A DNA stretch of 35,903 bases, from positions 1 through 35,903 of the forward strand of contig JAIRNC010000061.1 of the NCBI GenBank assembly GCA_031258255.1, read 5' to 3'. This DNA is from Synergistaceae bacterium (lineage in GTDB: Bacteria > Synergistota > Synergistia > Synergistales > Synergistaceae). Every line of letters starts with the position of its first letter. Positions within the stretch are counted from its first letter, which is position 1. Shown here one piece after another: positions 7,592 through 16,812 of the stretch. A program made the position numbers and the translations under genes. The notes under the pieces were generated by a model. The model ran no database searches. It saw nothing but the letters and a program-made list of their open reading frames with translations, and was not told the origin of the DNA.

Positions 7592-9847
7592 ATGGCTGAG
7601 ACATTTAGCCTCGAGATCGGCGGGAAGGCCGTCTCATTCGAAACAGGACGCATGGCGAAGCAAGCCAACGCGTCTGTCTTAGCGCAGTGCGGGGAGACCG
7701 TGGTCCTCGTCACCGCAGTGATATCGGACAAGCAGCGCGAGGGCCTGGATTTTTTCCCGCTGCTCGTTGACTACGAGGAGCGGTATTACTCCGCCGGCAA
7801 GATCCCAGGCGGCTTCATAAAGCGCGAGGGGCGGCCCACCGAGTCGGCTGTGCTCTCCGCGCGGATGATAGACCGCTCGATACGCTCCCTGTTCCCTGAA
7901 CACATGCGCTACGACGTCCACGCCGTCAGCACCGTCCTGTCGGTGGATCAGGTGATAGCGCCCAACATCCTGTCCATAAACGCCGTATCGGCGGCGCTCG
8001 CCATCTCAGACATACCATGGGGCGGCCCCATAGGAGCGGTCAAGATAGGACACGTGGACGGGGCGTTCGTCGTGAACCCGACGGAGGAGGAGATGCAGCG
8101 CAGCGCCCTGGATCTCACCGTCGCGGGCCACAGGGGCGGGATAACGATGGTTGAGGCCGGCGCGGACGAAGCGCCGGAGAGTCTCTTGATAGACGCCCTT
8201 GAGCTGGCGCAGGGCGAGATAAACAAAATTGTGGACTTTATCCTCGAAATGAGGGCGAAGATCGGGAAGGACAAGAAAGCGATACCTGATCCCCTGAGGA
8301 TAGAGGAGATCGACCAATGGGTGGACGCGAACCTGTGGGACGACATATACGCTGCGATACAGATTCACGGCAAAGCCGAGCGCGCCGCTGCCCTGTCGGC
8401 GATATCCCAGAGGGCGGTCGACAACTTCTCCGAGCAGCACCCTGACTCTAAGCCCTACATCACGGGCCTCATGGACAGGCTCACCAAAAAAGGGGTCCGC
8501 AAGCTGATACTGGACGACAAACGACGCGCGGACGGCAGGGCGATGGATGAGCTGCGCCCCATTTCATGTGAGGTAGGGGTGCTCCCAAGGACCCACGGGA
8601 GCGCGCTCTTCACCAGGGGCGAGACTCAGTCCCTCTCGGTCACGACACTGGGCATGGTGGGGACGGACGACCAGTTGCTGGACGGGCTCAAGCGGGACGA
8701 GCCCGCCAAGCGCTTCCTGCTTCACTACAATTTCCCTCCCTATTCCGTGGGCGAGGTGCGGCCGATGCGCGGCCCGGGACGCCGAGAGATCGGGCACGGC
8801 GCGCTGGCGGAGCGGGCGCTCAAGCTCATGATGCCGTCAGAGGAGGATTTCCCCTACGTCGTGCGGATGGTCTCCGATATCCTGGAGTCGAACGGCTCCA
8901 GCTCCATGGCCAGCGTCTGCGGCGGGAGCCTTTCGATGATGGACGCTGGCATACCGGTAAAAAAACCGGTCGCCGGCATAGCGATGGGCCTGATCGCTGA
9001 CGACGGCAAGGTCGGCATACTGACGGACATTCAGGGCCTCGAGGATCACTACGGGGACATGGACTTCAAGGTCGCCGGGACTAAGGACGGCGTGACCGCC
9101 CTCCAGATGGACAACAAGGCCGGCGGCATCACGAGGGGGATACTGGAGCGGGCACTCGAACAGGCAAGGTCCGCGAGGCTCCGCATCCTGGACATCATGG
9201 CCGGGGCCATCGACAGGGCGCGCCCCGAGATATCGCCCAACGCGCCGCGCATACTGACCATCTCCATCGACCCAGAAAAGATCCGCGACGTGATCGGCCC
9301 GGGCGGGAAGATCATCCGCTCCATAGTCGCGCAGACGGGCGCCAAGATAGACGTGGGCGACGACGGGCGCGTGTTCATTTCAGCGATGGAGTCAGACTCG
9401 GCCCACGCCGCTCTTAAGATCATAGGCGACCTCACGAGGGAAGTGAAGGCCGGGGAGTTCTTCGTGGGCAAGGTGACGAGGATGATAAACTTCGGGGTCT
9501 TTGTCGAGATACTGCCAGGCAAGGAGGGGCTGCTTCACGTGAGCGAGATCAGCGTGAACCACATCCCCAAAATCGACGACGCTTTCTCCGTAGGGGACGA
9601 CGTCCTGGTGGTGGTCAAGGAGATAGACGACATGAACAGGATAAACCTCTCCCGTAGGCGCGCGATAGAACAAAAAGCGGCCGTCATGGCGGATCCTGTG
9701 TTGGCCGCCCAGCTTCCGGCCGAGTTGGAGCGCGAGGAGCGCTACTCAGCCTTCCCGAAGGGGGAGGGCGGGCCGAGGCGCGACTCGAGGCCGGGCTTTG
9801 ACAGGCCGCGCAACGGAGGGAACCGTCCTGACCGTCGCCCCAGGTGA
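7592..9847 (+). CDS. pnp: Polyribonucleotide nucleotidyltransferase (PNPase)
   Basis: A cytoplasmic phosphorolytic 3'-5' exoribonuclease that degrades mRNA, usually within a degradosome. All domains are present in 751 residues. Two RNase PH folds are joined by a helical linker. The second contains the catalytic region EDHYGDMDFKVAGTKDG, with its metal-binding aspartates. They are followed by a KH domain with the GPGG loop (IRDVIGPGGKIIRSI) and an S1 domain (GKVTRMINFGVFVEIL). The tail is basic and rich in R, G and P, suitable for RNA contact. The ATG is preceded by AGAGGAGG. dut starts immediately after its stop. Confidence 0.98.
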   Translation: MAETFSLEIGGKAVSFETGRMAKQANASVLAQCGETVVLVTAVISDKQREGLDFFPLLVDYEERYYSAGKIPGGFIKREGRPTESAVLSARMIDRSIRSLFPEHMRYDVHAVSTVLSVDQVIAPNILSINAVSAALAISDIPWGGPIGAVKIGHVDGAFVVNPTEEEMQRSALDLTVAGHRGGITMVEAGADEAPESLLIDALELAQGEINKIVDFILEMRAKIGKDKKAIPDPLRIEEIDQWVDANLWDDIYAAIQIHGKAERAAALSAISQRAVDNFSEQHPDSKPYITGLMDRLTKKGVRKLILDDKRRADGRAMDELRPISCEVGVLPRTHGSALFTRGETQSLSVTTLGMVGTDDQLLDGLKRDEPAKRFLLHYNFPPYSVGEVRPMRGPGRREIGHGALAERALKLMMPSEEDFPYVVRMVSDILESNGSSSMASVCGGSLSMMDAGIPVKKPVAGIAMGLIADDGKVGILTDIQGLEDHYGDMDFKVAGTKDGVTALQMDNKAGGITRGILERALEQARSARLRILDIMAGAIDRARPEISPNAPRILTISIDPEKIRDVIGPGGKIIRSIVAQTGAKIDVGDDGRVFISAMESDSAHAALKIIGDLTREVKAGEFFVGKVTRMINFGVFVEILPGKEGLLHVSEISVNHIPKIDDAFSVGDDVLVVVKEIDDMNRINLSRRRAIEQKAAVMADPVLAAQLPAELEREERYSAFPKGEGGPRRDSRPGFDRPRNGGNRPDRRPR

Positions 9848-9854
9848 CGCCGAG

Positions 9855-10316
9855 ATGGCCGCTGGCCCGGGCGAAGGACTGACTGTAAAGGTCAAAAGGG
9901 ACTTGTCGGCATCCGGCATCCCCTTGCCGTCTTACGCCACTGCGGGGTCGGCTGGCGTCGACCTCCGCGCCTCGGAGGGGGCTGAGATAGTCCCAGGGGG
10001 ATTTACGACGGTTGGCACCGGGCTTTGCGTCGAGATACCCTCCGGGTACGAGGGGCAGGTGCGCCCCAGGAGCGGCCTCGCCGCAAAACACGGCGTAACT
10101 CTGCTCAACTCGCCCGGGACCATCGACTCGGACTACAGGGGCGAGATCCGCGTGATACTGGTCAACCACGGGAAGGACGTCTTCACGGTGTCGACGGGTG
10201 ACAGGATAGCCCAGCTCGTATTCGCCCCTGTGACACGCGCGCTGCTTGCCGAGCACGGGGAGCTTTCATGCTCCGAGCGCGCGGACCGTGGTTTCGGCAG
10301 CACGGGCGTGAAGTAG
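9855..10316 (+). CDS. dut: dUTP diphosphatase
   Basis: It hydrolyses dUTP to dUMP and pyrophosphate, keeping uracil out of DNA and supplying dTMP synthesis. It acts as a trimer, and the 153-residue length is normal. The five family motifs are visible in order: AGVDLRAS, RPRSGLAAKHG, SPGTIDSDYRGEI, GDRIAQLVF and the C-terminal RGFGSTG arm. I chose ATG 9855 because AGGTGA (9842-9847) lies 7 nt before it. The frame is open further upstream, but that stretch overlaps pnp. The gene is 7 nt after pnp, so it is probably co-transcribed with it. Confidence 0.95.
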   Translation: MAAGPGEGLTVKVKRDLSASGIPLPSYATAGSAGVDLRASEGAEIVPGGFTTVGTGLCVEIPSGYEGQVRPRSGLAAKHGVTLLNSPGTIDSDYRGEIRVILVNHGKDVFTVSTGDRIAQLVFAPVTRALLAEHGELSCSERADRGFGSTGVK

Positions 10317-10318
10317 CG

Positions 10319-10347
10319 CTGAAAAAAAGTTGAAATGGTGTTAAAAT
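10319..10347 (+). promoter_or_regulatory. Candidate promoter of thrS
   Basis: CTGAAA (10319-10324) and TAAAAT (10342-10347) are 17 bp apart, in the gap between dut and thrS. No T-box leader is visible in the roughly 60 nt that would precede the start codon. Confidence 0.35.
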
Positions 10348-10415
10348 TAGTCACGTTTTTTGATGTGCCTGCGGCGCGGCAAGACGCGCGGCAGGCGGCA
10401 AAAGGAGATGATTGT

Positions 10416-12305
10416 ATGGCTCGTTTTGTTGGGCCTACGGGCGAGACGGCGGAGGCCGAAAGGACGACCCCGTTTGATCTCTTCAAGGAGTGGGGCGTGA
10501 AGGGCGCGATAGCGGCCTCGGCAGACGGCGAGAAGATTGACCTCCACCGGGATATTTCGGGCGGCGGGACAGTCCTCCCGATAACGCCTGAGACCGCCGA
10601 AGGGCTCGACATACTGCGGCACTCGACATCGCACCTCATGGCTCAGGCCATTCTGAGGCTCTATCCCGGGGCGCTCTTCGGGGTGGGTCCGTCTATAAAG
10701 GACGGCTTTTACTATGACGTCCAGTTCCCCAGGCCGATAACGGACGCGGATCTCCCCGCCATAGAGGGCGAGATGAAACGGATATCTAAGGAGAAGCTCC
10801 GCATAGAGAGGCTCGACGTGACCGCCGAAGAGGCCCTTGAGCGCTTCAGGCAGGATCCGTTCAAGACGGAGATCATAAAGGACATCGCTCAGGATCGGGT
10901 GTCGCTCTACGGACAGGGGGACTTCTGGGATCTCTGCCGCGGCCCACACGTCCCGAACACCGGCTACCTGAAGCACTTCAAGCTCCTCTCGCTGGCCGGC
11001 GCTTACTGGAAGGGCGACGAGAAGAACGCCATGCTCACGAGGATATACGGCGCAGCCTTCGCCGACGCCGAGTCGCTAGATCTTCACCTCAAGCGGCTTG
11101 AGGAGGCGCGTCTCCGCGACCACAGGAAGCTGGGGCGGGAGCTGGATCTTTACAGCTTCCAGCCCGAGGGGCCGGGATTCCCCTTCTTTCACCCGAAGGG
11201 CGTGGAGTTGATGAACAAGCTGCTGGAGTTCTGGAGGTATGAGCACAGGCGGCGCGGCTACAGCGAGATAAAGACGCCCATAATGCTCGACCGGGCGCTT
11301 TGGCAGCGCTCCGGCCACATGGACTATTACAGCGAGAACATGTACTTCACGGAGATAGACGAGAGGCAGTTCGCCATAAAGCCGATGAATTGCCCAGGCG
11401 GGATCATATACTACCAGACGGCGCGGCGCAGCTACAGGGAAATGCCCATGCGCGTGGCCGAGCTGGGTACCGTCCACAGGCACGAACGCTCCGGCGTCCT
11501 CCACGGCCTGATGCGCGTCCGCTGTTTCACCCAGGACGACGCCCACATTTACTGCACGGAGGATCAGGCAGAGGACGAGCTCAAGGGCGTGATGGACCTG
11601 GACAGGTACGTCTACGACGTGTTCGGGTTCAAGTTCGCGGTGGAGCTCTCCACGCGCCCTGAGAAGGCTATGGGGGATCCGGCGAGATGGGAGTTGGCCG
11701 AGAGAAAGCTGCAAAAGGCACTCGAGGAGACGGGTACGCCATATAAGATCAACCCGGGCGACGGGGCGTTTTACGGCCCTAAGATCGACTACCATCTGGA
11801 GGACAGCATCGGCAGGACGTGGCAGTGCGGGACGATACAGCTCGACTTCCAGCTGCCGGAAAAATTCGACATGAACTATATCGGCCCGGACGGGGCTGAA
11901 CATCGCCCGGTCATGTTGCATCGTACTATACTGGGCAGCCTGGAGCGCTTCATCGGCATACTGGTCGAACACTACGCGGGGGCATTCCCCTTCTGGCTCT
12001 CGCCGGTCCAGGCCAAGATCATCCCGGTGACGCTAGATTACGAGCCATACGCCCGCGAACTCCAGACGGAACTTTTCGGCGCCGGCATCCGGGTCGAGCT
12101 GGACGGGCGCGACGAGAAGCTGGGCAAAAAGATACGCGACGCGCAGATGGAAAAGGTGCCGTACATGCTCATAGTCGGCGCGAAGGAGACGGAAGGGCGC
12201 TCCGTCTCGGTGAGATCCCGCACGGGCGGCGAGATGGGCAGCGTGACATGGGACGGGCTGAAAGCCGTGTTCGAATCTGAGTTCGACCCGATCGGCCGCC
12301 ACTAG
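10416..12305 (+). CDS. thrS: Threonine--tRNA ligase
   Basis: A class II aminoacyl-tRNA synthetase that charges tRNA-Thr. It has 629 residues. A TGS-like N-terminal domain is followed by the HxxxH editing domain (HSTSHLMAQAI) and its later C-containing part (RGPHVPNTG). The catalytic core includes MNCPGG and RHERSGVLHGLMRVR, with class II motif 3 near HRTILGSLERF. The C-terminal anticodon-binding domain has DEKLGKKIRDAQ. ATG 10416 was chosen because AAAGGAGATG precedes it at proper spacing. The frame extends 81 nt upstream, but that region holds the promoter and ribosome binding site. Confidence 0.97.
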   Translation: MARFVGPTGETAEAERTTPFDLFKEWGVKGAIAASADGEKIDLHRDISGGGTVLPITPETAEGLDILRHSTSHLMAQAILRLYPGALFGVGPSIKDGFYYDVQFPRPITDADLPAIEGEMKRISKEKLRIERLDVTAEEALERFRQDPFKTEIIKDIAQDRVSLYGQGDFWDLCRGPHVPNTGYLKHFKLLSLAGAYWKGDEKNAMLTRIYGAAFADAESLDLHLKRLEEARLRDHRKLGRELDLYSFQPEGPGFPFFHPKGVELMNKLLEFWRYEHRRRGYSEIKTPIMLDRALWQRSGHMDYYSENMYFTEIDERQFAIKPMNCPGGIIYYQTARRSYREMPMRVAELGTVHRHERSGVLHGLMRVRCFTQDDAHIYCTEDQAEDELKGVMDLDRYVYDVFGFKFAVELSTRPEKAMGDPARWELAERKLQKALEETGTPYKINPGDGAFYGPKIDYHLEDSIGRTWQCGTIQLDFQLPEKFDMNYIGPDGAEHRPVMLHRTILGSLERFIGILVEHYAGAFPFWLSPVQAKIIPVTLDYEPYARELQTELFGAGIRVELDGRDEKLGKKIRDAQMEKVPYMLIVGAKETEGRSVSVRSRTGGEMGSVTWDGLKAVFESEFDPIGRH

Positions 12306-12326
12306 AAAAGATAAAAGGGGGGCTGT

Positions 12327-12725
12327 TTGGCTGTGGCAGACCATCATTCGAAGGACGGGCGGCACTTTGTGGAGCGCAGGCGGGGAAGGGACTGGATGGT
12401 CAAAGCCATTTCAGCCTTCACCGGCGCAGGGTGGCTGTTTGTCATGTTTATGCTGCTGCTTTTCAGCAAAGCGCAGCCGGGGACGGAAAATTTTATAACC
12501 AAGGTGCTGAACATCCGCGTCGATGCGTACTATAACCCGCGTTTTCTCTGGCTCTCCCTCTATGCGCTCATAGCGGCGTTCGTATTCTGCCTGTTCGGAG
12601 TGCTGTTCACCATAATGCGCTCGCGGCGCAAGACCGACCGCTTCAACAAGCCGCTGATCTTCCTGAGCGTCATGTCGGCCGTCGGGATTTTTCTCTTCCT
12701 ATCTGTGTTTTACAGGAGGATGTAG
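12327..12725 (+). CDS. Small integral membrane protein, function unknown
   Basis: A 132-residue protein with a basic N-terminal end (about 1-28) and three hydrophobic helices (about 30-50, 70-95 and 108-127), joined by short charged loops such as RSRRKTDR. I recognise no family. It starts at TTG 12327 just after AAAAGGGGGG. A GTG two codons later is an alternative. It lies 21 nt after thrS and before a strong terminator, so it probably ends the thrS transcript. An inner-membrane location is likely. Confidence 0.7.
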   Translation: MAVADHHSKDGRHFVERRRGRDWMVKAISAFTGAGWLFVMFMLLLFSKAQPGTENFITKVLNIRVDAYYNPRFLWLSLYALIAAFVFCLFGVLFTIMRSRRKTDRFNKPLIFLSVMSAVGIFLFLSVFYRRM

Positions 12726-12784
12726 GGATCACGCCCGATTCGCCCAAGGGCGCAGACTGAATCATCGCCATTCAGGCACCTAGC

Positions 12785-12848
12785 TAAAAAATAGCGACAG
12801 AGGGCAAATCTGCGGCAGCGCCGCAGGGTTGTCCTCTGTTATTTTTTT
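12785..12848. terminator. Strong bidirectional terminator
   Basis: CAGAGG-GCAA-CTGCGGC pairs with GCCGCAG-TTGT-CCTCTG around an AGC loop, giving a stem of about 20 bp. AAAAAATAG lies on the left and TTATTTTTTT on the right. Either strand would end in a U-tract. It separates the thrS unit from the def operon. Confidence 0.9.
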
Positions 12849-12934
12849 GGCGGACCGCATAGGCTCTTTGGCGCGTTGCTGTTAAAATAATGGCGGTAAA
12901 TATTTGGCTGTCAGGCTTTTGAGGTGAGAATGGT

Positions 12935-13450
12935 ATGGCAATACTTGACGTGCTTGTTTATCCGGATCCGGCCCTGCGAGCTATGGCGGAGGAAGTGACC
13001 GTGTTCGACGGCAAGCTGAAAAAACTCGTATCGGACATGTACGAGACGATGTATCTGTCCAAGGGCGTCGGTCTGGCCGCGCCGCAGGCGGGAATCCCTA
13101 TTAGGCTGGTCGTGATCGACTGGGAGGGTGCCAGATACGCGCTCGTGAATCCCAGGATAACGGAGGCGGAGGGCGCGGAGCGCGCCGAGGAGGGGTGTCT
13201 CAGCTTCCCAGGGATATACGAGGAAATCGAGCGGCCAAGCAAAATAAGGGTGGCCTATCAGGACGAGGACGGCGCCCCGCACGACACGGTGATCGAGGGT
13301 TTTTTGGCGAGGGTGTTCTGCCACGAGATAGACCACCTGGAAGCGACGCTGATGATCGACAGGCTGTCGAGGCTCAAGCAGGCGTTCATTAAGAAAAAGA
13401 TGGAGCGGAAAGCGAAAGCCGCTGCCGCTACGGGGGAGCGGGAAAGATGA
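12935..13450 (+). CDS. def: Peptide deformylase
   Basis: A metallo-hydrolase that removes the formyl group from nascent protein N-termini at the ribosome exit. Its 171 residues contain all three motifs: GVGLAAPQAG (residues about 46-55), EEGCLSFPG with metal ligand C88, and CHEIDHLEA with H130, catalytic E131 and H134. GAGGTGAG precedes ATG 12935. The stop overlaps the fmt start (ATGA), so the formylase and deformylase are translationally coupled, an order shared by many bacteria. Confidence 0.97.
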   Translation: MAILDVLVYPDPALRAMAEEVTVFDGKLKKLVSDMYETMYLSKGVGLAAPQAGIPIRLVVIDWEGARYALVNPRITEAEGAERAEEGCLSFPGIYEEIERPSKIRVAYQDEDGAPHDTVIEGFLARVFCHEIDHLEATLMIDRLSRLKQAFIKKKMERKAKAAAATGERER

Positions 13451-14403
13451 GCTGCGGCCTCTCGTGGGGTTTCTTCGGCTCAGGGCGCTTCGGGGCCGCG
13501 TGTCTAGAGCTGCTTTCCGCGTGGAGGCCCCCGTCGTGGATAGTGACAGCGCCGCCAAAACCGGCGGGCCGGGGCAGATCCCTCTCACACACGGCAGTGG
13601 AGGCATTCGCGGCTGCTGGGTTGCCCAGCGTCCCTCTGGTCCGTTCGGCTGACGCGTCCTCCGATGGGGCGGTGCTCGCCCTCGGCGAAGAGTTCCGGGT
13701 TGATTTTTGCTTCGTCATCGACTTCGGCCAGCTGATAAGGGAACCGCTGTTAAGGCAGGACGAGCGCGTTGGGTGCCTCAACATACATCCGTCGATGCTG
13801 CCGGAGTACAGGGGCGCCGCACCGATCCAGAGGGCGCTGATGGATTGCCGCCCGAGGACAGGCGTGACGGCCTTCAAGCTCGCGCCCGGCATGGATTCCG
13901 GTCCAGTCCTGCTCCGCAGGGAGATTACGATCTCCGGGGACGACAACGCGGAGACGCTCTTGGAGCGGGCTGCGGCGGCGGGGACGGCCGCCTTTATCGA
14001 ACACGCGTCGAGCCAGCCGATGGAGGGATGGGCGTTCGAGGCCCAGGACGGGTCGCTTGCGACGAACGCCCCGAAGATCCGCCCGGATGAGGAGAGGATC
14101 GACTGGGGCAGGCCCTCGGGAGGGATCTCAGGGCAGGTGCGCGCCTTAGCCCCGAGGCCTGGGGCGTGGACCACAGTCAGGGGCAGGAGGCTCAGGGTGC
14201 TTTCCGCCGCCCCTGCCCCTGAGGATGAGGCGGGCCGTGCCGAGCCTGGGACGCTTTGCGGCGTCATAGATGGCGGGGTGGCCGTCCATACAGGGGAGGG
14301 TTGCCTGTCCCTGCTGGAGGTACAGCCAGAAGGCAAAAGGGCGCAGCGGGCGCTGGACTGGTGGAACGGCCTGCGCCCGGCGAAGGGGGAGCGGTTGTCG
14401 TGA
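13447..14403 (+). CDS. fmt: Methionyl-tRNA formyltransferase
   Basis: It transfers formyl from 10-formyl-THF to Met-tRNAfMet for initiation. It has 318 residues. The formyltransferase core includes NIHPSMLPEYRGAAPIQRA, with the catalytic Asn and His, and the aspartate in GMDSGPVLLRR. A C-terminal OB-like tRNA-binding domain follows. The N-terminal FFGSGRFGAACLELL replaces the more usual FxGTPxFA stretch. The start overlaps def by 4 nt and the stop overlaps the next start. Its codon use resembles that of its neighbours. Confidence 0.95.
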   Translation: MSCGLSWGFFGSGRFGAACLELLSAWRPPSWIVTAPPKPAGRGRSLSHTAVEAFAAAGLPSVPLVRSADASSDGAVLALGEEFRVDFCFVIDFGQLIREPLLRQDERVGCLNIHPSMLPEYRGAAPIQRALMDCRPRTGVTAFKLAPGMDSGPVLLRREITISGDDNAETLLERAAAAGTAAFIEHASSQPMEGWAFEAQDGSLATNAPKIRPDEERIDWGRPSGGISGQVRALAPRPGAWTTVRGRRLRVLSAAPAPEDEAGRAEPGTLCGVIDGGVAVHTGEGCLSLLEVQPEGKRAQRALDWWNGLRPAKGERLS

Positions 14404-14966
14404 CGTATATTATGGATGCGCATCAGGATTTGACGGAAACATGCCTGGAAAGCAGCCGCATTTACGAGGGCAGGATACTGAACGTGCGCGTTGACCGCGT
14501 GAGGCTGCCAGGAGGTAAGAGCGCCAGCAGAGAGGTGGTGGAGCACAAGCCCGCCGTGGTCGTCTTGGCCGAAAACGACAAGGGAGAGGTGCTGCTGATA
14601 CGTCAGTACAGATACCCCGCAGGACAGGCGCTCGTAGAGCTGCCGGCCGGCATAGTTGAGCCGGGAGAGGATTTTGCCGATTCCGCGGTCCGCGAGCTAC
14701 AGGAGGAGACGGGGTGGAAACCGTCCAAGATCGAGAGGGTCTTGGAGTTCTTCTCGTCTCCGGGCTTCTGCGACGAATCTTTGACTTTCTTCTACGCGAC
14801 CGGCCTGTCGCGGGACGATCTGCCACAGGACGAGGACGAGCTCGTGTTGGCGCGCTTCGCGTCCAGGGCTCTGGTCGAGCGGCTGGTCGGCAGCGGCGAG
14901 GTGAAGGACTGCAAGACCCTCTTGGGGCTTTATTGGTGGATGGGCGCCCAAGACAGGAGAGGATGA
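14400..14966 (+). CDS. NUDIX hydrolase, ADP-ribose pyrophosphatase type
   Basis: It likely hydrolyses ADP-ribose or related nucleoside diphosphates. The full Nudix box is present: G-x5-E-x7-REL-x-EE-x-G, from AGIVEPGEDF through AVRELQEETGW. It is preceded by LLIRQYRYPAGQALVELPAG, the typical signature of the ADPRase subgroup. GTG 14400 gives 188 residues and overlaps the fmt stop, with GGGGGAG 9 nt before it. ATG 14412 is an alternative start. The frame is open much further upstream inside fmt, but that part is a shadow. Its place in the operon suggests housekeeping nucleotide clean-up. Confidence 0.92.
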   Translation: MTYIMDAHQDLTETCLESSRIYEGRILNVRVDRVRLPGGKSASREVVEHKPAVVVLAENDKGEVLLIRQYRYPAGQALVELPAGIVEPGEDFADSAVRELQEETGWKPSKIERVLEFFSSPGFCDESLTFFYATGLSRDDLPQDEDELVLARFASRALVERLVGSGEVKDCKTLLGLYWWMGAQDRRG

Positions 14967-14969
14967 CCG

Positions 14970-15959
14970 ATGAGGCCCAAGAGGGCGGACGGAGACAGCG
15001 CTCCCTGCCAGGTGATCTCCGGGTTTCTGGACTATATGACGCTGGAGCGCGGCGCGAGCCAGAACACTGTGAAGGCCTACAGGGCGGATCTGTCCCGCTG
15101 GATGGATTTCTGTTCGCGTGAGGGCGAGCGCCATTACCCGGTGTCCCCGGAACTCATGGCGCGGTACCTCCGCCAGCTCCTGCGGGAAGGCAAGTCGTCC
15201 GGCACCAGGGCGCGGAACGCAGCGACGCTGCGGGCCTTTTCCAAATACCTGCTTTACGACGGCATTGAGGCGCAGGCCAGGCCACTGGGGCGTCTCCCGA
15301 AGAGGGATAAGAACCTGCCTCAGGTCATGACGGAGGGTGAGGTGGAGCGTCTCCTGGACAGTTGCGAGGGAGGCGGGCTTGCGCCAGGGGACCTGACTGC
15401 ACGGGCCTCGAAAAAGAAAGCCGCCATCGCCGCTAGGGACAGGGCGATGATCGAGATGGCCTACGACTGCGGCCTCAGGGCTAGCGAGATCTGTTCCATC
15501 GAACTTTCTAATATTGACGAAACTGGCGGAGTGATGTACGTTATGGGAAAAGGGGGAAAGGAGAGGATGGTGCCCTACGTCGGCGCGCTAAAGGGCGTCA
15601 TCCGCCGATACCTGGAGGAGGCTCGCCCTGCCTTGGCTGCGCAGCCCGACCCTGGATATCTCTTTCTGTCGGCGCGAGGAAGGCGGATGTCGAGGCAGGA
15701 GATGTGGAACATCGTCCAGCGAAGGGGGAGGAACGCCGGCATAGCGAAGGCGCGGCTTCATCCTCACGTGCTGAGACACTCGTTCGCGACGCACCTCCAA
15801 AGGAGGGGGATGGACCTGCGCACGTTGCAGGAACTTCTCGGCCACTCTTCGATAGCGACCACTGAAAAGTACGCTCATCTTGACACAGAACTGAGGGATA
15901 TCTATGACAGTTTTCACCCACGCTCAAGATCTGATAAAGACGTTAAGGGAGGTGACTGA
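14970..15959 (+). CDS. xerD: Tyrosine recombinase, XerC/XerD type
   Basis: A site-specific recombinase of 329 residues that probably resolves chromosome dimers at dif. The N-terminal SAM-like core-binding domain contains GASQNTVKAYRADL. The catalytic domain has R170 (CGLRASEI), lysine in GKGGKERMVPY, HVLRHSFATH, LLGHSSIATT and nucleophile Y301 in EKYAH. An insert before the catalytic arginine, around ARASKKKAAIAA, is longer than in typical XerC/D. The housekeeping operon context argues against a phage integrase. XerC versus XerD cannot be settled from sequence alone, so the symbol is tentative. Confidence 0.88.
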   Translation: MRPKRADGDSAPCQVISGFLDYMTLERGASQNTVKAYRADLSRWMDFCSREGERHYPVSPELMARYLRQLLREGKSSGTRARNAATLRAFSKYLLYDGIEAQARPLGRLPKRDKNLPQVMTEGEVERLLDSCEGGGLAPGDLTARASKKKAAIAARDRAMIEMAYDCGLRASEICSIELSNIDETGGVMYVMGKGGKERMVPYVGALKGVIRRYLEEARPALAAQPDPGYLFLSARGRRMSRQEMWNIVQRRGRNAGIAKARLHPHVLRHSFATHLQRRGMDLRTLQELLGHSSIATTEKYAHLDTELRDIYDSFHPRSRSDKDVKGGD

Positions 15960-15972
15960 GGAAGGCATAGGT

Positions 15973-16812
15973 ATGCTGAACGCTGAGAAGACGGCGGAGA
16001 CCCTGGCGGCGATAAACCGCAGGACTACGCTGCGCCCCAGGGTCGGCATAATCCTAGGCTCCGGCCTGGGCGGGGTCGCGGAGGCGGTGGAGAACTCCGT
16101 GGCCATCCCCTACGAGGAGATCCCGTACTGGCCCAGGACGACCGCCATCGGACACGCCGGCCGTCTCGTGATAGGGACGCTCGAAGGCGTATCCGTCGCC
16201 GTAATGCAGGGCCGCGTCCACTTTTACGAGGGCTATACGATGGATGAGATCACCTTCCCCGTGCGGATATTCGGGGAGATGGGGATAGGGAGCCTGATAG
16301 CGACGAACGCAGCGGGAGGGGTCAACCTCACGTACTCTCCTGGGGATCTCGCCGTTATCAAGGATCACATCAACTTCATGGGCACTAACCCCCTCATCGG
16401 TACGAACAACAACAAATGGGGGCCGCGCTTCCCCGATATGACATACGCTTACGACCAGGAGTACATCCAGGTTCTCATGAGCGTAGGCGAGGAGGAGGGC
16501 GTCAGTCTCCGGAAGGGCGTCTACATAGCGTTCTCCGGCCCATCCTATGAGACGCCGGCCGAAATCCGCATGAGCAGGGCGCTCGGCGCCGACCTGGTCG
16601 GCATGTCCACCGTCCCTGAGGTCATCGTCGCGAACCACATGGGCATGAGGGTGGCAGCCATATCCTGCGTGTCAAACTACGCCGCCGGCGTGAGGGAGCA
16701 AAAGCTCCACCACCAGGAGGTCATAGACGCGATGGCCGAGGCTGCTGAATCCATGACCGCCGTCATACGCGGTTTCTTAAGAAAAATAGCGCGCGATGCC
16801 GGGAGTTATTGA
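15973..16812 (+). CDS. punA: Purine-nucleoside phosphorylase, class II
   Basis: It splits inosine and guanosine with phosphate to base plus ribose-1-phosphate, feeding purine salvage. Its 279 residues fit the trimeric class. Visible motifs are GIILGSGLGG (phosphate), HAGRLVIG, QGRVHFYEGY, TNAAGGVN, GPSYETPAEIR and GMSTVPEVIVANH. The start was set at ATG 15973, with GGAAGG 7 nt upstream. The frame extends back into xerD to 15904. The stop overlaps the next gene, so the two nucleoside phosphorylases are coupled. Confidence 0.94.
   Translation: MLNAEKTAETLAAINRRTTLRPRVGIILGSGLGGVAEAVENSVAIPYEEIPYWPRTTAIGHAGRLVIGTLEGVSVAVMQGRVHFYEGYTMDEITFPVRIFGEMGIGSLIATNAAGGVNLTYSPGDLAVIKDHINFMGTNPLIGTNNNKWGPRFPDMTYAYDQEYIQVLMSVGEEEGVSLRKGVYIAFSGPSYETPAEIRMSRALGADLVGMSTVPEVIVANHMGMRVAAISCVSNYAAGVREQKLHHQEVIDAMAEAAESMTAVIRGFLRKIARDAGSY

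Noticed and set aside
10317-10415. T-box leader for thrS
   Set aside because: The gap is too short, with no T-box consensus or specifier stem. The gene appears to have a simple promoter.
11076-11972. 298-codon antisense frame in thrS
   Set aside because: Opposite the catalytic core of thrS. The composition is typical of reverse-strand shadows.
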